DNA of 64,000 nucleotides from Metabacillus crassostreae (lineage in GTDB: Bacteria; Bacillota; Bacilli; Bacillales; Bacillaceae): the NCBI RefSeq assembly GCF_016908395.1, contig NZ_JAFBDU010000001.1:992001-1056000 (forward strand). Reading direction: 5' to 3'. Position 1 is the first letter of the stretch. The number at the start of each line of letters is the position of its first letter. Shown piece by piece: positions 25,296 to 35,225 of the stretch. Position numbers and translations under genes: made by a program. The notes beneath the pieces were generated by a model. That model was not told where the DNA came from. It worked only from the letters and a program-made list of their open reading frames with translations, and did not search any database.

Positions 25296-26048
25296 ATGTT
25301 CATCTATTTAATCCGTTTGGAGGTGCTTCGTATTAATAAAGTATCTATTATAATACCTTTTTATAATTGTTCTTACGTGGATCAAGCAATACAGAGTGCT
25401 TTAAATCAATCATATCCAAATATAGAGGTAATAGTCGTTAGCGATGGCTCAACTAAATTCATCGAGAAAATCACCCCTTTCCTTGGGAGCGTTCGATTTA
25501 TAGAAAAGGAAAACGGCGGAACAGCAAGTGCACTTAACTTAGGAATTCAAAATGCCACGGGAGATTATTTTTCTTGGTTAAGTTCTGATGACCTCTATTA
25601 CGAAGGGAAAATTTCAAAACAATTAAACTTCATGAAAAAAACAAATGGATTTTTCAGCTATACGAACTATTCTTTAATTGATAATAACAGTCAAATTATT
25701 CATAAAGAAGCAGGTGTATTCTTTAAGAAAAAAATTGAATTTTTACAAAATTTCATAATTGGTAATAACATTAATGGGTGTACCGTAATGATGAAAAAGG
25801 AATTGTTTTCTACCTTAGGATTATTTAATGAAAAGCTAAAATTCACCCAGGATTATGATTTTTGGTTAAGAGCCATACAACATTATGAATTTTTGTATTT
25901 AGATGAGCCGTTAGTTAAGTATAGAGTCCATGATGATATGGGTACAAAAAATAACACTGAAGAAATAAACAATGAAATAAAGTCTCTTAATCAAAAATAT
26001 GAACAAAGCTTAATAAAACTAATTAATTTAGAAAGGAAAAAATTATGA
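25296..26048 (+). CDS. Glycosyltransferase family 2 (first paralogue)
   Basis: The GT-A fold begins KVSIIIPFYNCSYVDQAIQS, with VVSDGST, GGTASALNLGI and the metal-binding WLSSDDLY, and an acceptor-side TQDYDFWLRAIQH. It transfers a sugar from an activated nucleotide, probably to a spore-surface glycan. An ATG at 25296 gives 250 aa, but no ribosome binding site precedes it. GGAGG sits at 25319-25323, and the next suitable codon, 8 bp on, is ATT at 25332, exactly where the paralogue at 29337 starts. An ATT start (238 aa) is therefore likely. It overlaps the next gene by ATGA. Confidence 0.88.
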   Translation: MFIYLIRLEVLRINKVSIIIPFYNCSYVDQAIQSALNQSYPNIEVIVVSDGSTKFIEKITPFLGSVRFIEKENGGTASALNLGIQNATGDYFSWLSSDDLYYEGKISKQLNFMKKTNGFFSYTNYSLIDNNSQIIHKEAGVFFKKKIEFLQNFIIGNNINGCTVMMKKELFSTLGLFNEKLKFTQDYDFWLRAIQHYEFLYLDEPLVKYRVHDDMGTKNNTEEINNEIKSLNQKYEQSLIKLINLERKKL

Positions 26049-27082
26049 AGTTTACTTTTCCAGTTTTTACACTTAGCAAAGGCGGAGCCCAACGAATGTT
26101 AGCTGAGATTACTAATGGTCTCGTGGATAGAGGACATGATGTTACAATCTTAATGGCATCACAAGGTAAGGTTGATTATCCAACTAAAGCTAGATTGGTA
26201 CGAACTAAAAATAATATAATAGGAGAAAGTGATTTCCCTAAAAGTGATGTTATTATTTCAAACTTTTATACCATGGTGCCCTATACACATGCAGCGAGTC
26301 AAGATGGAAAAGGTATGCATGTTCGCTTAAGTTTATGTTATGAGCCACCATTTATCGAAAATAACCATGAGTCCTTCCCCTCCTATTATCTAACACCCAA
26401 TTTAATTGTTTTATCAAAGTCTCAACAACAAATTATCTTCTTAGAACACGGCATTAAAGGACATATTGTTCCAGTGGGAATCAGTACCATATTTAAAAAT
26501 TTTAAAATTAGAAATGCGAAAACACCTATACAAATTTCAGCTATTGTGCGTAAACCAGAAGGTGGACTTTCTTGGCACCGTGAACAAGATTACCTCATTA
26601 GCCAATTAAAAATGGTTCATTCAAGATATCCCAATACTATAATCAATTTAATTTCTCCACCGGATGAATTTTACTCTTCTCCAATCCTAAAAAAATTAAA
26701 GAACACTAATAATTTTAAGTGGTTCACACCAGCTGATGATAAAGAACTTTGTTATCACTATAATCATACAGATATATTTGTGAATTCTTCCATCTATGAT
26801 TCTGCCTCCATACCAGGTCTTGAAGCAATGAGGTGTGGAGCTGCGTTTGTTACCACCTATAACGGAGGAAACCTTGAATATTGCCGTCACGAAGAAAATG
26901 CACTCATTTCCTACCGTTATCAAAATCAACTAGGGAATGATATTATTAGATTAATCGAGGATCCTTCTCTTCGTTCCAGGATAGCACTTGCAGGTGAAAA
27001 AGAAGCTGAAAAATGGACTTGGGAAAGAAGTGTGGCATCATTCGAGGAAGCGATACAAAAAATGATCATAACTAATCAATAA
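26045..27082 (+). CDS. Glycosyltransferase family 4 (GT-B)
   Basis: The 345-aa protein has the N-terminal glycine-rich loop LSKGGAQRMLAEITNGL and DVTILMASQGKV. In the C-terminal half the nucleotide-sugar domain shows NSSIYDSASIPGLEAMRCGAA, the Ex7E-like region of GT4 retaining enzymes. Its start overlaps the GT2 stop (ATGA, 26045-26048), so the two act in the same pathway. The donor and acceptor are not known. Confidence 0.88.
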   Translation: MKFTFPVFTLSKGGAQRMLAEITNGLVDRGHDVTILMASQGKVDYPTKARLVRTKNNIIGESDFPKSDVIISNFYTMVPYTHAASQDGKGMHVRLSLCYEPPFIENNHESFPSYYLTPNLIVLSKSQQQIIFLEHGIKGHIVPVGISTIFKNFKIRNAKTPIQISAIVRKPEGGLSWHREQDYLISQLKMVHSRYPNTIINLISPPDEFYSSPILKKLKNTNNFKWFTPADDKELCYHYNHTDIFVNSSIYDSASIPGLEAMRCGAAFVTTYNGGNLEYCRHEENALISYRYQNQLGNDIIRLIEDPSLRSRIALAGEKEAEKWTWERSVASFEEAIQKMIITNQ

Positions 27083-27279
27083 CAGATTTTTTGTCATTAC
27101 CACTATGATAAAGGAGCTATTTGGCTTCTTTATTTTTTTGAACTTAAATTTATGACTCTAACCATATAATTAGTACAAGCTAAAGTCCAATTCCCCCCCT
27201 CCTGACTTTTACCAAAACTCAGACTTCTGGAGTTAAATCTTAAGTACTTCTTTTACATTTCATATATTTCTTAAACAAT

Positions 27280-27307
27280 AAAAAATGCCGCTTAAACGGC
27301 ATTTTTT
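27280..27307. terminator. Bidirectional terminator
   Basis: AAAAAATGCCG (27280-27290) and CGGCATTTTTT (27297-27307) form a perfect 11-bp stem with T-runs on both strands, between the converging genes at 27082 and 27352. Confidence 0.9.
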
Positions 27308-27351
27308 ATCTTCACCACAAGTTAAATGCAACTTATTTTTATCTTACATGT

Positions 27352-29124
27352 CTAATTTTTTTCACCTATATCACTAATCATATTTAAAAAATTTTCTGCA
27401 TACTTTTCTGGGGAAAAATTAACTTCAATATGCCTAAAACCATTTTGTCTAATTGTTTCTCTTAGCTTAATATTTTCCATAAGTTCTGTAGCTTCTTCAA
27501 CTCCTTGGGGGATATTTCCTATTTCGAAAAATTTCCCTGTCAAATTATGTTCAATAAAACTTCTTACTCCATCAGAATCAGTTGATAGAACTGGACAGCG
27601 ACAGACCATTGCTTCAAGAACAGCATAACCAAATCCTTCTACCTTAGACGTAGAACATAGCAATCCACCAGAATCACCTATAATTGAAAAAAATTCAGCC
27701 ATTTTTCTATGAGGTTGGTTGGCGTAAATCGTTAGATTTTGTCTTATATTTAGATCATCAACCATTTTCTCAAATGCATCCCTCTCATTCTTTTCTGCTA
27801 GTGTACTATCCTCAAACATCCATAATTTAATGGAAGAGTTATTTTGAATTAACTGTGCTCCAATTGTTAGAAAATCTCTCCAATTTTTATTCTGTTCCAG
27901 CCTTCCTACCCATCCTATTATAGGATTATCTTCTTTAGGGTATAAGTGATATTTAAATTCTGCTGTATTGAAGCAATTATGAAAACAGTATCTTTTTTTA
28001 AACGGAAAATTCTTTTGCAAAGACTTAAAGAGATGTGGTGTTTCTGGAAATAAAAGTGCATCACAATAATCATTTATAATGTCTGCGTTATTTTTCAAAA
28101 AATGATTTGCAAATTTTATATTAATTCCTAACCCTTGAATTTCATAGATTAGTTTCCCTTTATATCCAAAGTTACATATTTTCTTTAATAAGTTTAGATC
28201 TGAACAAACAACAATAGCATCATAGTTACCATTATTAATAATATCCTTTATTTCATCATCATCATTAGTTATAAAAGTAGCAGTTTCCATCTTATTCTGT
28301 AACCCTACTCCTTCCTTAGAATAGAGGAAGTGACAATTAACTCCATGAGAACTGAGAGCAAAAAAACGTTGCCGATTTAAGGTTTCGACCCCTCCACTTG
28401 GTATATAATATGTGAATAGAATATTTTTTCTATCATTTGTTCGTTCCTGTGATTCATTCCATATTGCCCCATTTATTATTCCATGATTCTGATTTTTAGT
28501 AGAATCGTGCACAATATTTCCATTTCCTTCATTCATTTTCCAGTAACCAAAAAGACCCTGTTCATTACCTGAAAGATCATTATTCATATTTTGGATGATC
28601 TCTCCCTTTGTTCTTGCAGTATTCCAAATTCTTATTTCCTTAACAAACCCTATATAGCTTCCAAATGGAGGAGTACCACCGAAAACTCCTGAAGGAACAA
28701 CAGTATTTCTTATACTAGTCTCCCCTTTCATGATTTTTTTTCCATCTAAAAATAAGAAAGGTGTTTTATCTCTATATACAATTGCAATATGAGTCCAATT
28801 TTTTATATCTACTTTTGCTACTAGTGTAGCGGGTAAATAATTCTGTGAATGTTCAAACACCGCTACCCCATTTGTACCAACTGATACCCCTACACCTGCA
28901 CGAGAAGAATCTTCATTAGCAACCGAACCAAACATTGGGAAAATAATAAAGTTTTGTCCCTCAACTCTCGAAACTTCTTTCTTTTTTTGTGTCTCAATAA
29001 CAATAGAAGCCAACGGCTTTGCCCAAAATTCTATTGTAAAGTTATTTATTACATTACCAAATAAAAGTTCCTGAGTTTCTACAAAGCTATTATTATCAAA
29101 AGAGAGAAAAACATTGTTTAACAT
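27352..29124 (-). CDS. LamG-like lectin domain fused to a GT4 glycosyltransferase
   Basis: 590 aa. Residues 1 to about 210 form a concanavalin/LamG-like domain: NFTIEFWAKPLASIV, WTHIAIVYRDKTPFLFLDGK, GFVKEIRIWNTARTKGEI and GLFGYWKMNEGNGNIVHDST are its hallmarks. Residues from about 235 are a GT-B transferase with GWVGRLEQNKNWRDFL and CSTSKVEGFGYAVLEAMVCR (Ex7E region). The start is ATG at 29124, 6 bp after AAGGAGG; six upstream codons are outside. A lectin module on a cytoplasmic glycosyltransferase suggests binding of its growing glycan or glycoprotein acceptor. It stands alone, convergent with the GT2/GT4 pair and divergent from the second GT2. Confidence 0.85.
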   Translation of the reverse strand: MLNNVFLSFDNNSFVETQELLFGNVINNFTIEFWAKPLASIVIETQKKKEVSRVEGQNFIIFPMFGSVANEDSSRAGVGVSVGTNGVAVFEHSQNYLPATLVAKVDIKNWTHIAIVYRDKTPFLFLDGKKIMKGETSIRNTVVPSGVFGGTPPFGSYIGFVKEIRIWNTARTKGEIIQNMNNDLSGNEQGLFGYWKMNEGNGNIVHDSTKNQNHGIINGAIWNESQERTNDRKNILFTYYIPSGGVETLNRQRFFALSSHGVNCHFLYSKEGVGLQNKMETATFITNDDDEIKDIINNGNYDAIVVCSDLNLLKKICNFGYKGKLIYEIQGLGINIKFANHFLKNNADIINDYCDALLFPETPHLFKSLQKNFPFKKRYCFHNCFNTAEFKYHLYPKEDNPIIGWVGRLEQNKNWRDFLTIGAQLIQNNSSIKLWMFEDSTLAEKNERDAFEKMVDDLNIRQNLTIYANQPHRKMAEFFSIIGDSGGLLCSTSKVEGFGYAVLEAMVCRCPVLSTDSDGVRSFIEHNLTGKFFEIGNIPQGVEEATELMENIKLRETIRQNGFRHIEVNFSPEKYAENFLNMISDIGEKN

Positions 29125-29336
29125 AATAAACCTCCTTACCAATTACGTTCTGTGTCACATAGTAGCTTATAATTAAAATAAAGCATTAATTAAAATCTAT
29201 CCAAAAGAGAAGTGAACATTTGAAATTTGCAGCAATTATATGATTAAGACATAAAATCTGTCATATATTTAAATAAGTAAAAGTAAAAATGAATAAAAAT
29301 GAAAACAATAATTTATTTATATATATGGAGGTTGAG

Positions 29337-30053
29337 ATGGAAAAAGTATCTATAATTATTCCTTTTTACAATTGTCAATATATTGATAAAGCTATTGAAA
29401 GTGCCCTTAGTCAAACTTATCAAAATAAAGAAATTATTGTCATCGATGATGGTTCATCTAAATATATAGATAAAATTAATCCCTATTTAAAATCAATAAA
29501 ATTCATTCAAAAAAGGAATGGAGGTACAGCTAGCGCTTTAAATACTGGGATTCAGCATGCAACTGGGGAATATTTTACTTGGTTAAGCTCTGATGATTTA
29601 TATAAACCCGAAAAAATTTCTAGACAAATTCAATTTATGAGAGATATTGGAGCAAATGTTTCTTACTCCCCATATATTTTAGTGAATTCACAAGGAGAAC
29701 AGTTGCAGCAGATCGATAAATATTATCAGAATAAAATTAAATTACTAAAAGCTGCTTTAAGATTTTGTCCTGTTAATGGCTGTACTGTCATGATAAAGAT
29801 GAATGTATTTTGTCAAATTGGTTTATTTGACGAGACACTCCGCTATGCCAATGATTATGATATGTGGTGCAGAATACTCCTGAATTATGACATTTATTAT
29901 TTGGATGAGGCTCTTGTTTTTTATCGTAAACATGAAGAAATGGGAACAATAAAACATAAAAAAGAGATAATTTCAGAAACTAAACAGGTAAAAAATAGAT
30001 ATAATAAACAACTACGAAAATACATTTCGAAACTAAAAAAACAGAGTCATTAA
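29337..30053 (+). CDS. Glycosyltransferase family 2 (second paralogue)
   Basis: The 238-aa GT-A enzyme is closely related to the one at 25296. Shared blocks include VSIIIPFYNC, DDGSSKYIDKINPYLKS, NGGTASALN, WLSSDDLY and the C-terminal YRKHEEMGT. The start is ATG at 29337, 5 bp after GGAGG; an ATG 16 codons earlier is not supported. It is likely a duplication that diverged to use another acceptor or sugar. No downstream partner gene follows; the next gene is on the other strand. Confidence 0.88.
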   Translation: MEKVSIIIPFYNCQYIDKAIESALSQTYQNKEIIVIDDGSSKYIDKINPYLKSIKFIQKRNGGTASALNTGIQHATGEYFTWLSSDDLYKPEKISRQIQFMRDIGANVSYSPYILVNSQGEQLQQIDKYYQNKIKLLKAALRFCPVNGCTVMIKMNVFCQIGLFDETLRYANDYDMWCRILLNYDIYYLDEALVFYRKHEEMGTIKHKKEIISETKQVKNRYNKQLRKYISKLKKQSH

Positions 30054-30079
30054 CTCACTAACATACCTCTATTGGCTAT

Positions 30080-31189
30080 TTAATGACCGTCATCGATTTG
30101 TTTAAAATTATGTTTAAATTTCTCTAGTAAAAAATTCGCAAATTTAATAGGTGTAGAATGAGTAGCTTCCCACTCTTTTAACAGATTGGCTTTTCGGAAT
30201 GTGACCCTTAAATCCCTCCCATTGCATTCTATAAACATCGGTACCCCTTCATTTGTTATTCCAATATCTAGTCCGAGATCTGCTATATTTGATACTTCAC
30301 CTTCAATCTGTTGAGCTACACTTAAAGATAATAATTCAATATCTTTATATACTTGCAAAATATCTAAATGGGGTAATTCTCTAAGAATTTCTTCTAATGG
30401 AAAACAACTACCGCCTTGAGCAACATTGGTAATAAATTTACCTTTTTTAGCTACTTTACAAACAATTCCCGTAACTTGCCATTCTCCAGAACCATTTTTT
30501 TGCACCGAAACCCTTAAATCAAAAGGACTGCCTTTATAAAGTGATAGTTCAATTCTTTTTTGAATAATATTTTGATGAGCAGTCAATGCATCCTCTAACA
30601 TTACAGGCCATTTATTAGAAAAATGTTCCTTTATTAATAGGTTTCTATTGTGATATTTTAATTCCCAATTTTCATTCTTTATCCTTTTAAGTTTTAGTAT
30701 ATTTACACCTAGACTACTACTGTTTGGCTTTATAATTAATTCGTTATATTTTTTCATCATATACCTCAAATTTCCTTTTGAAGCTTTAACCGTTTCAGGT
30801 ACAAATGGAAGTAAGTCTGGATTTTTTATCAGTATTTTATGAATAGCTAATTTTGTGTAACGATTATCTTCATTAAAAATAAGAATTCCTTCATTCTGTA
30901 ATAGCTTAATTTTATTTTTTTCTTCAATATTGTTAGTAAATATTCTATTGTGGATGATCTGTGGTTTGGGGATTGTTGTTAGTTTATAAGAATTATCACT
31001 TTGTTTTAAATAAGCTTTAATATTTTGCATACCTGGATTTATATCTTTTAACTGAAAATAACAAGGTACAATATTTAATGATTTTCCTATCTTTTCATAA
31101 AATATTAGATTTTCATAGTATGTCTTTCCTAGTTTAATTCCTTTATAAACTGATGGTCCTACAATTATACCAACATACCTATAAGTCAC
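30080..31189 (-). CDS. YheC/YheD-family spore coat-associated ATP-grasp protein
   Basis: 369 aa with the complete two-domain layout. The N-terminal domain (about 1-95) contains PKPQIIHNRIF. The ATP-grasp domain follows (KKYNELIIKPNSSSLGVNIL, LIKEHFSN, SPFDLRVSVQKNGSGEWQVT, VTNVAQGG) and ends in ADLGLDIGITNEG.PMFIECNGRD with the Mg-binding ECN. YheC and YheD are B. subtilis coat-associated proteins; the bond they form is unknown. The start is GTG at 31189, 7 bp after GGAGG; nine upstream codons precede that site. It is the only fully intact copy of four such loci here. Confidence 0.88.
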   Translation of the reverse strand: MTYRYVGIIVGPSVYKGIKLGKTYYENLIFYEKIGKSLNIVPCYFQLKDINPGMQNIKAYLKQSDNSYKLTTIPKPQIIHNRIFTNNIEEKNKIKLLQNEGILIFNEDNRYTKLAIHKILIKNPDLLPFVPETVKASKGNLRYMMKKYNELIIKPNSSSLGVNILKLKRIKNENWELKYHNRNLLIKEHFSNKWPVMLEDALTAHQNIIQKRIELSLYKGSPFDLRVSVQKNGSGEWQVTGIVCKVAKKGKFITNVAQGGSCFPLEEILRELPHLDILQVYKDIELLSLSVAQQIEGEVSNIADLGLDIGITNEGVPMFIECNGRDLRVTFRKANLLKEWEATHSTPIKFANFLLEKFKHNFKQIDDGH

Positions 31190-31224
31190 ATTAACCCCCT
31201 CCATTAACCTTCTCATTCACAATA

Positions 31225-32320
31225 CTTATTTATTCCTGTTAGAAGCCTAACTATGCTTTTTCATATTCAAATTGTGTTGTAATAAGGAGTTTCAAGCAAA
31301 TTCTCATTCCACATTTTACTATTAAAACCATAATCCTTATTAACATGTATATCTGAATCTACAATTACATCTACAGCATCATCATCAAAAGTACCGAACT
31401 TTTTATCTATCTGTTCACATTACTTCATTACAGTGTTTAAATATCTTTTCTTCCAGCTCTTTATTTTTTTCTATATTAAAATTAAATATTTTTGGATAGC
31501 CTTGCAACCATTTAATAATTTTTCAACGTATTTAAGATTTGTAGCAATTGCACCTTTTTTAGTTAGCCTCCCACTCATACCCTGACAGACCAACTTCTTT
31601 AATCCATTTTTTTGAACATGGACTCGAAAATCAAGGTTCTGATTTGTATTGAACGGTATAATTGTCTTTTGGATAATATATTCTTTCTCCATTCTTTCAT
31701 TAAAGTTTTAAACTTAGTTTTCCTGTTAATTACCGTCACAATTTTTTTAGGGTCTATTAGATTTATTCTTTTTTGATTATCAATTGTTACTCTATATATT
31801 CCTTTTCCCACATATCCATTAGACGGTTTTATATAAACTGATCTATATTGATTTATCATATTTCTTATTTGTTTCTCACTTACTAATATTTCTGTATGAG
31901 GGAATTAGCTGTTAAATTTTTCATCCTTTTGAGTTTCTTTTACAATAACTGCTTTTAAGTAGTAGAACATTAATTGCCCTATGTTTACTATTTTTAATAA
32001 ATATTGTTTTCGAATTTGCTCAATTGGAACCGATCTAAATACTGAATTAGGATAACGAAAATCACCAATTTTCCAACGGTTTAACGGGCTCTTATTATTT
32101 GGATCATAATAATAGCCTTCTATTTTACAAGCGTAAAGTTTAATGCTTTCTTCTGCACAAACGAACAGTAAACCATTAAATTTTCGTAATGTCCAAACCT
32201 TAGCTTTAACCTCTCTAATTTTTCAAGTGTCATTAACAGCTTGCTTCTATATGCAACTATTGCTATTATGGGACCGAATGTATTAAGGATGCTCTGATAC
32301 ACAATATTTATTTTCTTCAC
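31225..32320 (-). pseudogene. Decayed YheC/YheD-family gene
   Basis: Consecutive pieces in different frames rebuild a YheC/YheD protein: FGPIIAIVAYRSK (32120-32320), YACKIEGYYYDPN, WKIGDFRYPNSVF, VYIKPSNGYVGKGIYRV (31599-31859), NQNLDFRVHVQKNG (31471-31692) and FGTFDDDAVDVIVDSD (about 31350). At least three frameshifts and two stop codons interrupt it, and the metal-binding ExN end is lost. The ribosome binding site (AAGGAGG at its head) is still visible, so the decay is recent. Confidence 0.85.
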
Positions 32321-32430
32321 CTCCTTCTTTGATTATAGTTTTGAACCTGATGTTTTATAGTTATTCCATATCAAATAGATCAAGGATAGACTACTATCTT
32401 TAAAGCAGTAATTTCGTTAAATTTTAAATT

Positions 32431-33147
32431 TCATTTTTCGTCAACATAATTCTTATAGTCTTCGGAAAAGGCTACCCTTTTTGACGTTTTAAACAAATAG
32501 TCGTCTGTTGGCTGCCAAGTATGATTCTTTTCATCTTCTCTTAAGATCGCATAATTATAACGACTAGTAGAACAGATTTTATATCCTTGTTTTTTACAAT
32601 TTTGAAGAAACTCTAAACATTCACCTAAATTTTTATCTGGAAATTGTATTTTTTGCAACAAACTCTTCGTTGTGAAAATTGTAGCTCCTTGAAGTATATT
32701 TACCTTGCGCATTTCATTACCTACAAATCGAACTCTTATCTCTTTATTATTTGTTAAATACATAAAGCATGTTCTTTTACCAACTACTGCAGCATTCAAC
32801 TTCTTCATTACTGTTATTGATTCAGTCAAATATTTAGTTCCATAATAGTCATCATCATCAAACTTAGCAATATACTTGTATTTTGCTTTTCCCACCCCGT
32901 AATTTAAACATTTTCCTAGAGTCATATCTTCAGAAAGCTTAAAAACTGTTACTTGATGATATCTCTCCGCTTCTAATTCCCATTCTTTCAAATCCATTAA
33001 ATCATTGTTTAAAATGATAATTAGCTCCTTTATAGACCAATCTTGCCTTAAATAATTATCAAAAATATTCACCAAACAATTTATTCTATTTGTTGCGATT
33101 ATGACTGATATGCCTTCTTGATGTGTATCAACGTCTTCATTACTCAC
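32431..33147 (-). CDS. Glycosyltransferase family 2
   Basis: The 238-aa GT-A enzyme has ISVIIATNRINCLVNIFDNY, LGKCLNYGVGKAKYKYIAKF and the metal motif DDDDYYG. It belongs to a different GT2 subgroup from the pair at 25296 and 29337. The start is GTG at 33147, preceded by AAGGTGAGGTG. It lies between decayed and shortened YheC/YheD genes. The same kind of glycosyltransferase (CgeD) is part of the spore crust locus of B. subtilis, which fits this setting, but I do not claim orthology. Confidence 0.82.
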   Translation of the reverse strand: MSNEDVDTHQEGISVIIATNRINCLVNIFDNYLRQDWSIKELIIILNNDLMDLKEWELEAERYHQVTVFKLSEDMTLGKCLNYGVGKAKYKYIAKFDDDDYYGTKYLTESITVMKKLNAAVVGKRTCFMYLTNNKEIRVRFVGNEMRKVNILQGATIFTTKSLLQKIQFPDKNLGECLEFLQNCKKQGYKICSTSRYNYAILREDEKNHTWQPTDDYLFKTSKRVAFSEDYKNYVDEK

Positions 33148-33358
33148 TTTTACTCACCTCACCTTAATTTCCGTACCATATTTTAATAATTATCAACATA
33201 CTATATTCAAGAAAACTTGTTTTCGTTTCAATTCATCATCTTCTTGATAACAAAACATTAAAAATGTTTTATAGCACAGTACAAATACCCCACAAACCTC
33301 TTATTCTGAAATATAAAATTAACTTAACTATTCAATTAATTAATAAAGGAGAAACATA

Positions 33359-34153
33359 ATGAATGAATATAAAATAAACAATAAACTTCATAAATATCAA
33401 TTAATGAAAAAAGATCCAGAGTTGGCAAGATTATTACCGGATACAAGACAATTCACTAAAGACAATTTTTTTTATTTTATAGAAAAATACAAACAAATCA
33501 TTATTAAACCTACTCTAGGGTCACATGGTAAAGGAATCATTATAGTTTCAAATGTAGGTTGTAAAGAATATGAATTACTTATTTTAAATAAAAAGAAATA
33601 TATTCGTGGAGAAAATAATCTTTATTGTTTTATTAACAAAAGTAGGAGCAAAAATATGATCTATCTTATCCAAAACTTTATATCTTTAGCTAAGATCCAA
33701 GGGAGATCTCTAGATCTCAGATATATATCACAAAAACACAAATGTAATTGGTTAATCACAGGAAAGTATGCGAAAGTAGCAAAAGAAGGATATGGAGTGA
33801 CAAATTTTGAACATGGATCTACTATCTTAACAGTAGGTGACGCATTGCAAAAAGCAGAATTACCCAATCTTAATATCGAAAAATTACTTGGAACACTAGA
33901 ATTATTAACTATATCTCTTTCAAAATGCTTAAGTAATTACTTTAGAAAACATTTAATATGGGGCAGTGATATTGGAATTGATGTAAATGGAGATGTATGG
34001 ATAATAGAGGTGAACTCTGCTCCACAAACAAATGGATTTTGTGAGTTAGACTCCTTAAAGCCAATGTATAAAACAATCGAAAGTCTTAAAAAAGGGAGAA
34101 GTAATACTTGTCATCTAACAAAAAAGATTACCCCCAATAAATCAAATGAGTAA
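33359..34153 (+). CDS. Short YheC/YheD-family ATP-grasp protein
   Basis: 264 aa, covering only the ATP-grasp half: YKQIIIKPTLGSHGKGIIIV, YLIQNFISLAKIQGRSLDLR, ITGKYAKVAKEGYGVTNFEHG and GSDIGIDVNGDVWIIEVNSA with the Mg-binding EVN. The N-terminal domain present in the 30080 protein is absent, yet the gene has its own AAAGGAG 7 bp before ATG. It appears to be a stable short form rather than a debris fragment. The substrate is unknown. A hairpin overlaps its stop. Confidence 0.82.
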   Translation: MNEYKINNKLHKYQLMKKDPELARLLPDTRQFTKDNFFYFIEKYKQIIIKPTLGSHGKGIIIVSNVGCKEYELLILNKKKYIRGENNLYCFINKSRSKNMIYLIQNFISLAKIQGRSLDLRYISQKHKCNWLITGKYAKVAKEGYGVTNFEHGSTILTVGDALQKAELPNLNIEKLLGTLELLTISLSKCLSNYFRKHLIWGSDIGIDVNGDVWIIEVNSAPQTNGFCELDSLKPMYKTIESLKKGRSNTCHLTKKITPNKSNE

Positions 34154-34159
34154 TCTTTT
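34121..34159. terminator. Hairpin overlapping the stop codon
   Basis: AAAAGATTAC (34122-34131) pairs with GTAATCTTTT (34150-34159). The right arm contains the TAA stop of the 33359 gene. It separates this gene from the converging 34182 gene. Confidence 0.6.
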
Positions 34160-34181
34160 CTAGTTTAACTTATTAACTTTT

Positions 34182-34820
34182 TCAAGAATATCTAAGTGGA
34201 TTAAAAGCAGTCATATTAGTAGGTGCTTGCCCTTTTGGATAATACTTATTTATTAACTCAGAACTTGATTTAAACTGTGATTTCGATGATTGCTTTACTT
34301 TTCTTTTTTTACTGCTTTTCTTTACTAATTTATCTGGTGGTGTAACTCGTTGAATTGTATCATGAAAGGTAGTTCCATTTTGTTGAATAAACTGGTTTTT
34401 ATTTGCAAACTCTATATTTCTTCTTTTCTTCTCATTTCCCTTTGATTTAACATCATCTTTAGCTGATATTTCAACGTCTTCTTTTCCTCTTTCTAATTCT
34501 TTAATTTCATTTCGATATCCAATTATTTCATCATAGTATATTTTAAGTTCATTTTCTAATTGTAAAATTTTACTTGTATTATCCTCCTCTTTCTCAAAAT
34601 GAGTTTGAATTCTCTCATAGATATCTGTTATTTGTTTTTTACTCATAAAACCTTTTTCCTCTGTTCGAAGTATATTGTTATTCATATTGTCAATCAAATT
34701 TTCATACTTGTTTAATCTTTGCTGTAAATCCTTTATCATACCTTCTAATATTTTTATATTTTCGATATAATCTGTATGGATTACATTTCCATTATCATTT
34801 TTCCAAATATTGAAAGCCAT
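34182..34820 (-). CDS. Coiled-coil protein with a basic, Ser/Lys-rich tail
   Basis: 212 aa. Residues about 20-115 are coiled coil. A basic tail follows (KKRRN, KKSSKKRKVKQSSKSQFKSS), ending YYPKGQAPTNMTAFNPLRYS. The start ATG at 34820 is 8 bp after AAGGAG; three codons upstream are unlikely. The Lys/Ser-rich repeat region recalls coat proteins such as CotG/CotB, which are phosphorylated, but I see no clear homology. It marks the end of the coiled-coil and glycan locus. Confidence 0.7.
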   Translation of the reverse strand: MAFNIWKNDNGNVIHTDYIENIKILEGMIKDLQQRLNKYENLIDNMNNNILRTEEKGFMSKKQITDIYERIQTHFEKEEDNTSKILQLENELKIYYDEIIGYRNEIKELERGKEDVEISAKDDVKSKGNEKKRRNIEFANKNQFIQQNGTTFHDTIQRVTPPDKLVKKSSKKRKVKQSSKSQFKSSSELINKYYPKGQAPTNMTAFNPLRYS

Positions 34821-35225
34821 TGGTATCACTCCTTTTATAAGTCCCTATGAATACCTATTCTCGACAAAACATATACTGATTAACATGAGATCAACTTATT
34901 TTCCACTTTCCTCCCTTTTCACTTCTCTATTTTCAAATATATGTATGGATTATAAAAAAGTGATGATTATATAAGTTACATATCTTTCTCATACAAAGTA
35001 CAAAAATTGTGTGTTGGTTATTTAACAAAGAATTGGCTGACAAATGTTGATGCAACATAATTATTAGGGCATATTTTACTTTTCTAACTGCTATCCCAGC
35101 AGCTTTTTCATTTATTATCGTCTAATATTGACTAAAAAACTTTTCATATATAATCATTTTCTAATTTGATTTACTCAAAAATATGTTATGATTTCCGTAT
35201 TAATTATTAGAAAGGAATTTTTAAG
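34821..35225. other. Intergenic, nothing recognised
   Basis: About 400 bp of AT-rich sequence between divergent genes. No frame with a plausible ribosome binding site and no convincing sigma-K motif were found. Confidence 0.45.
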
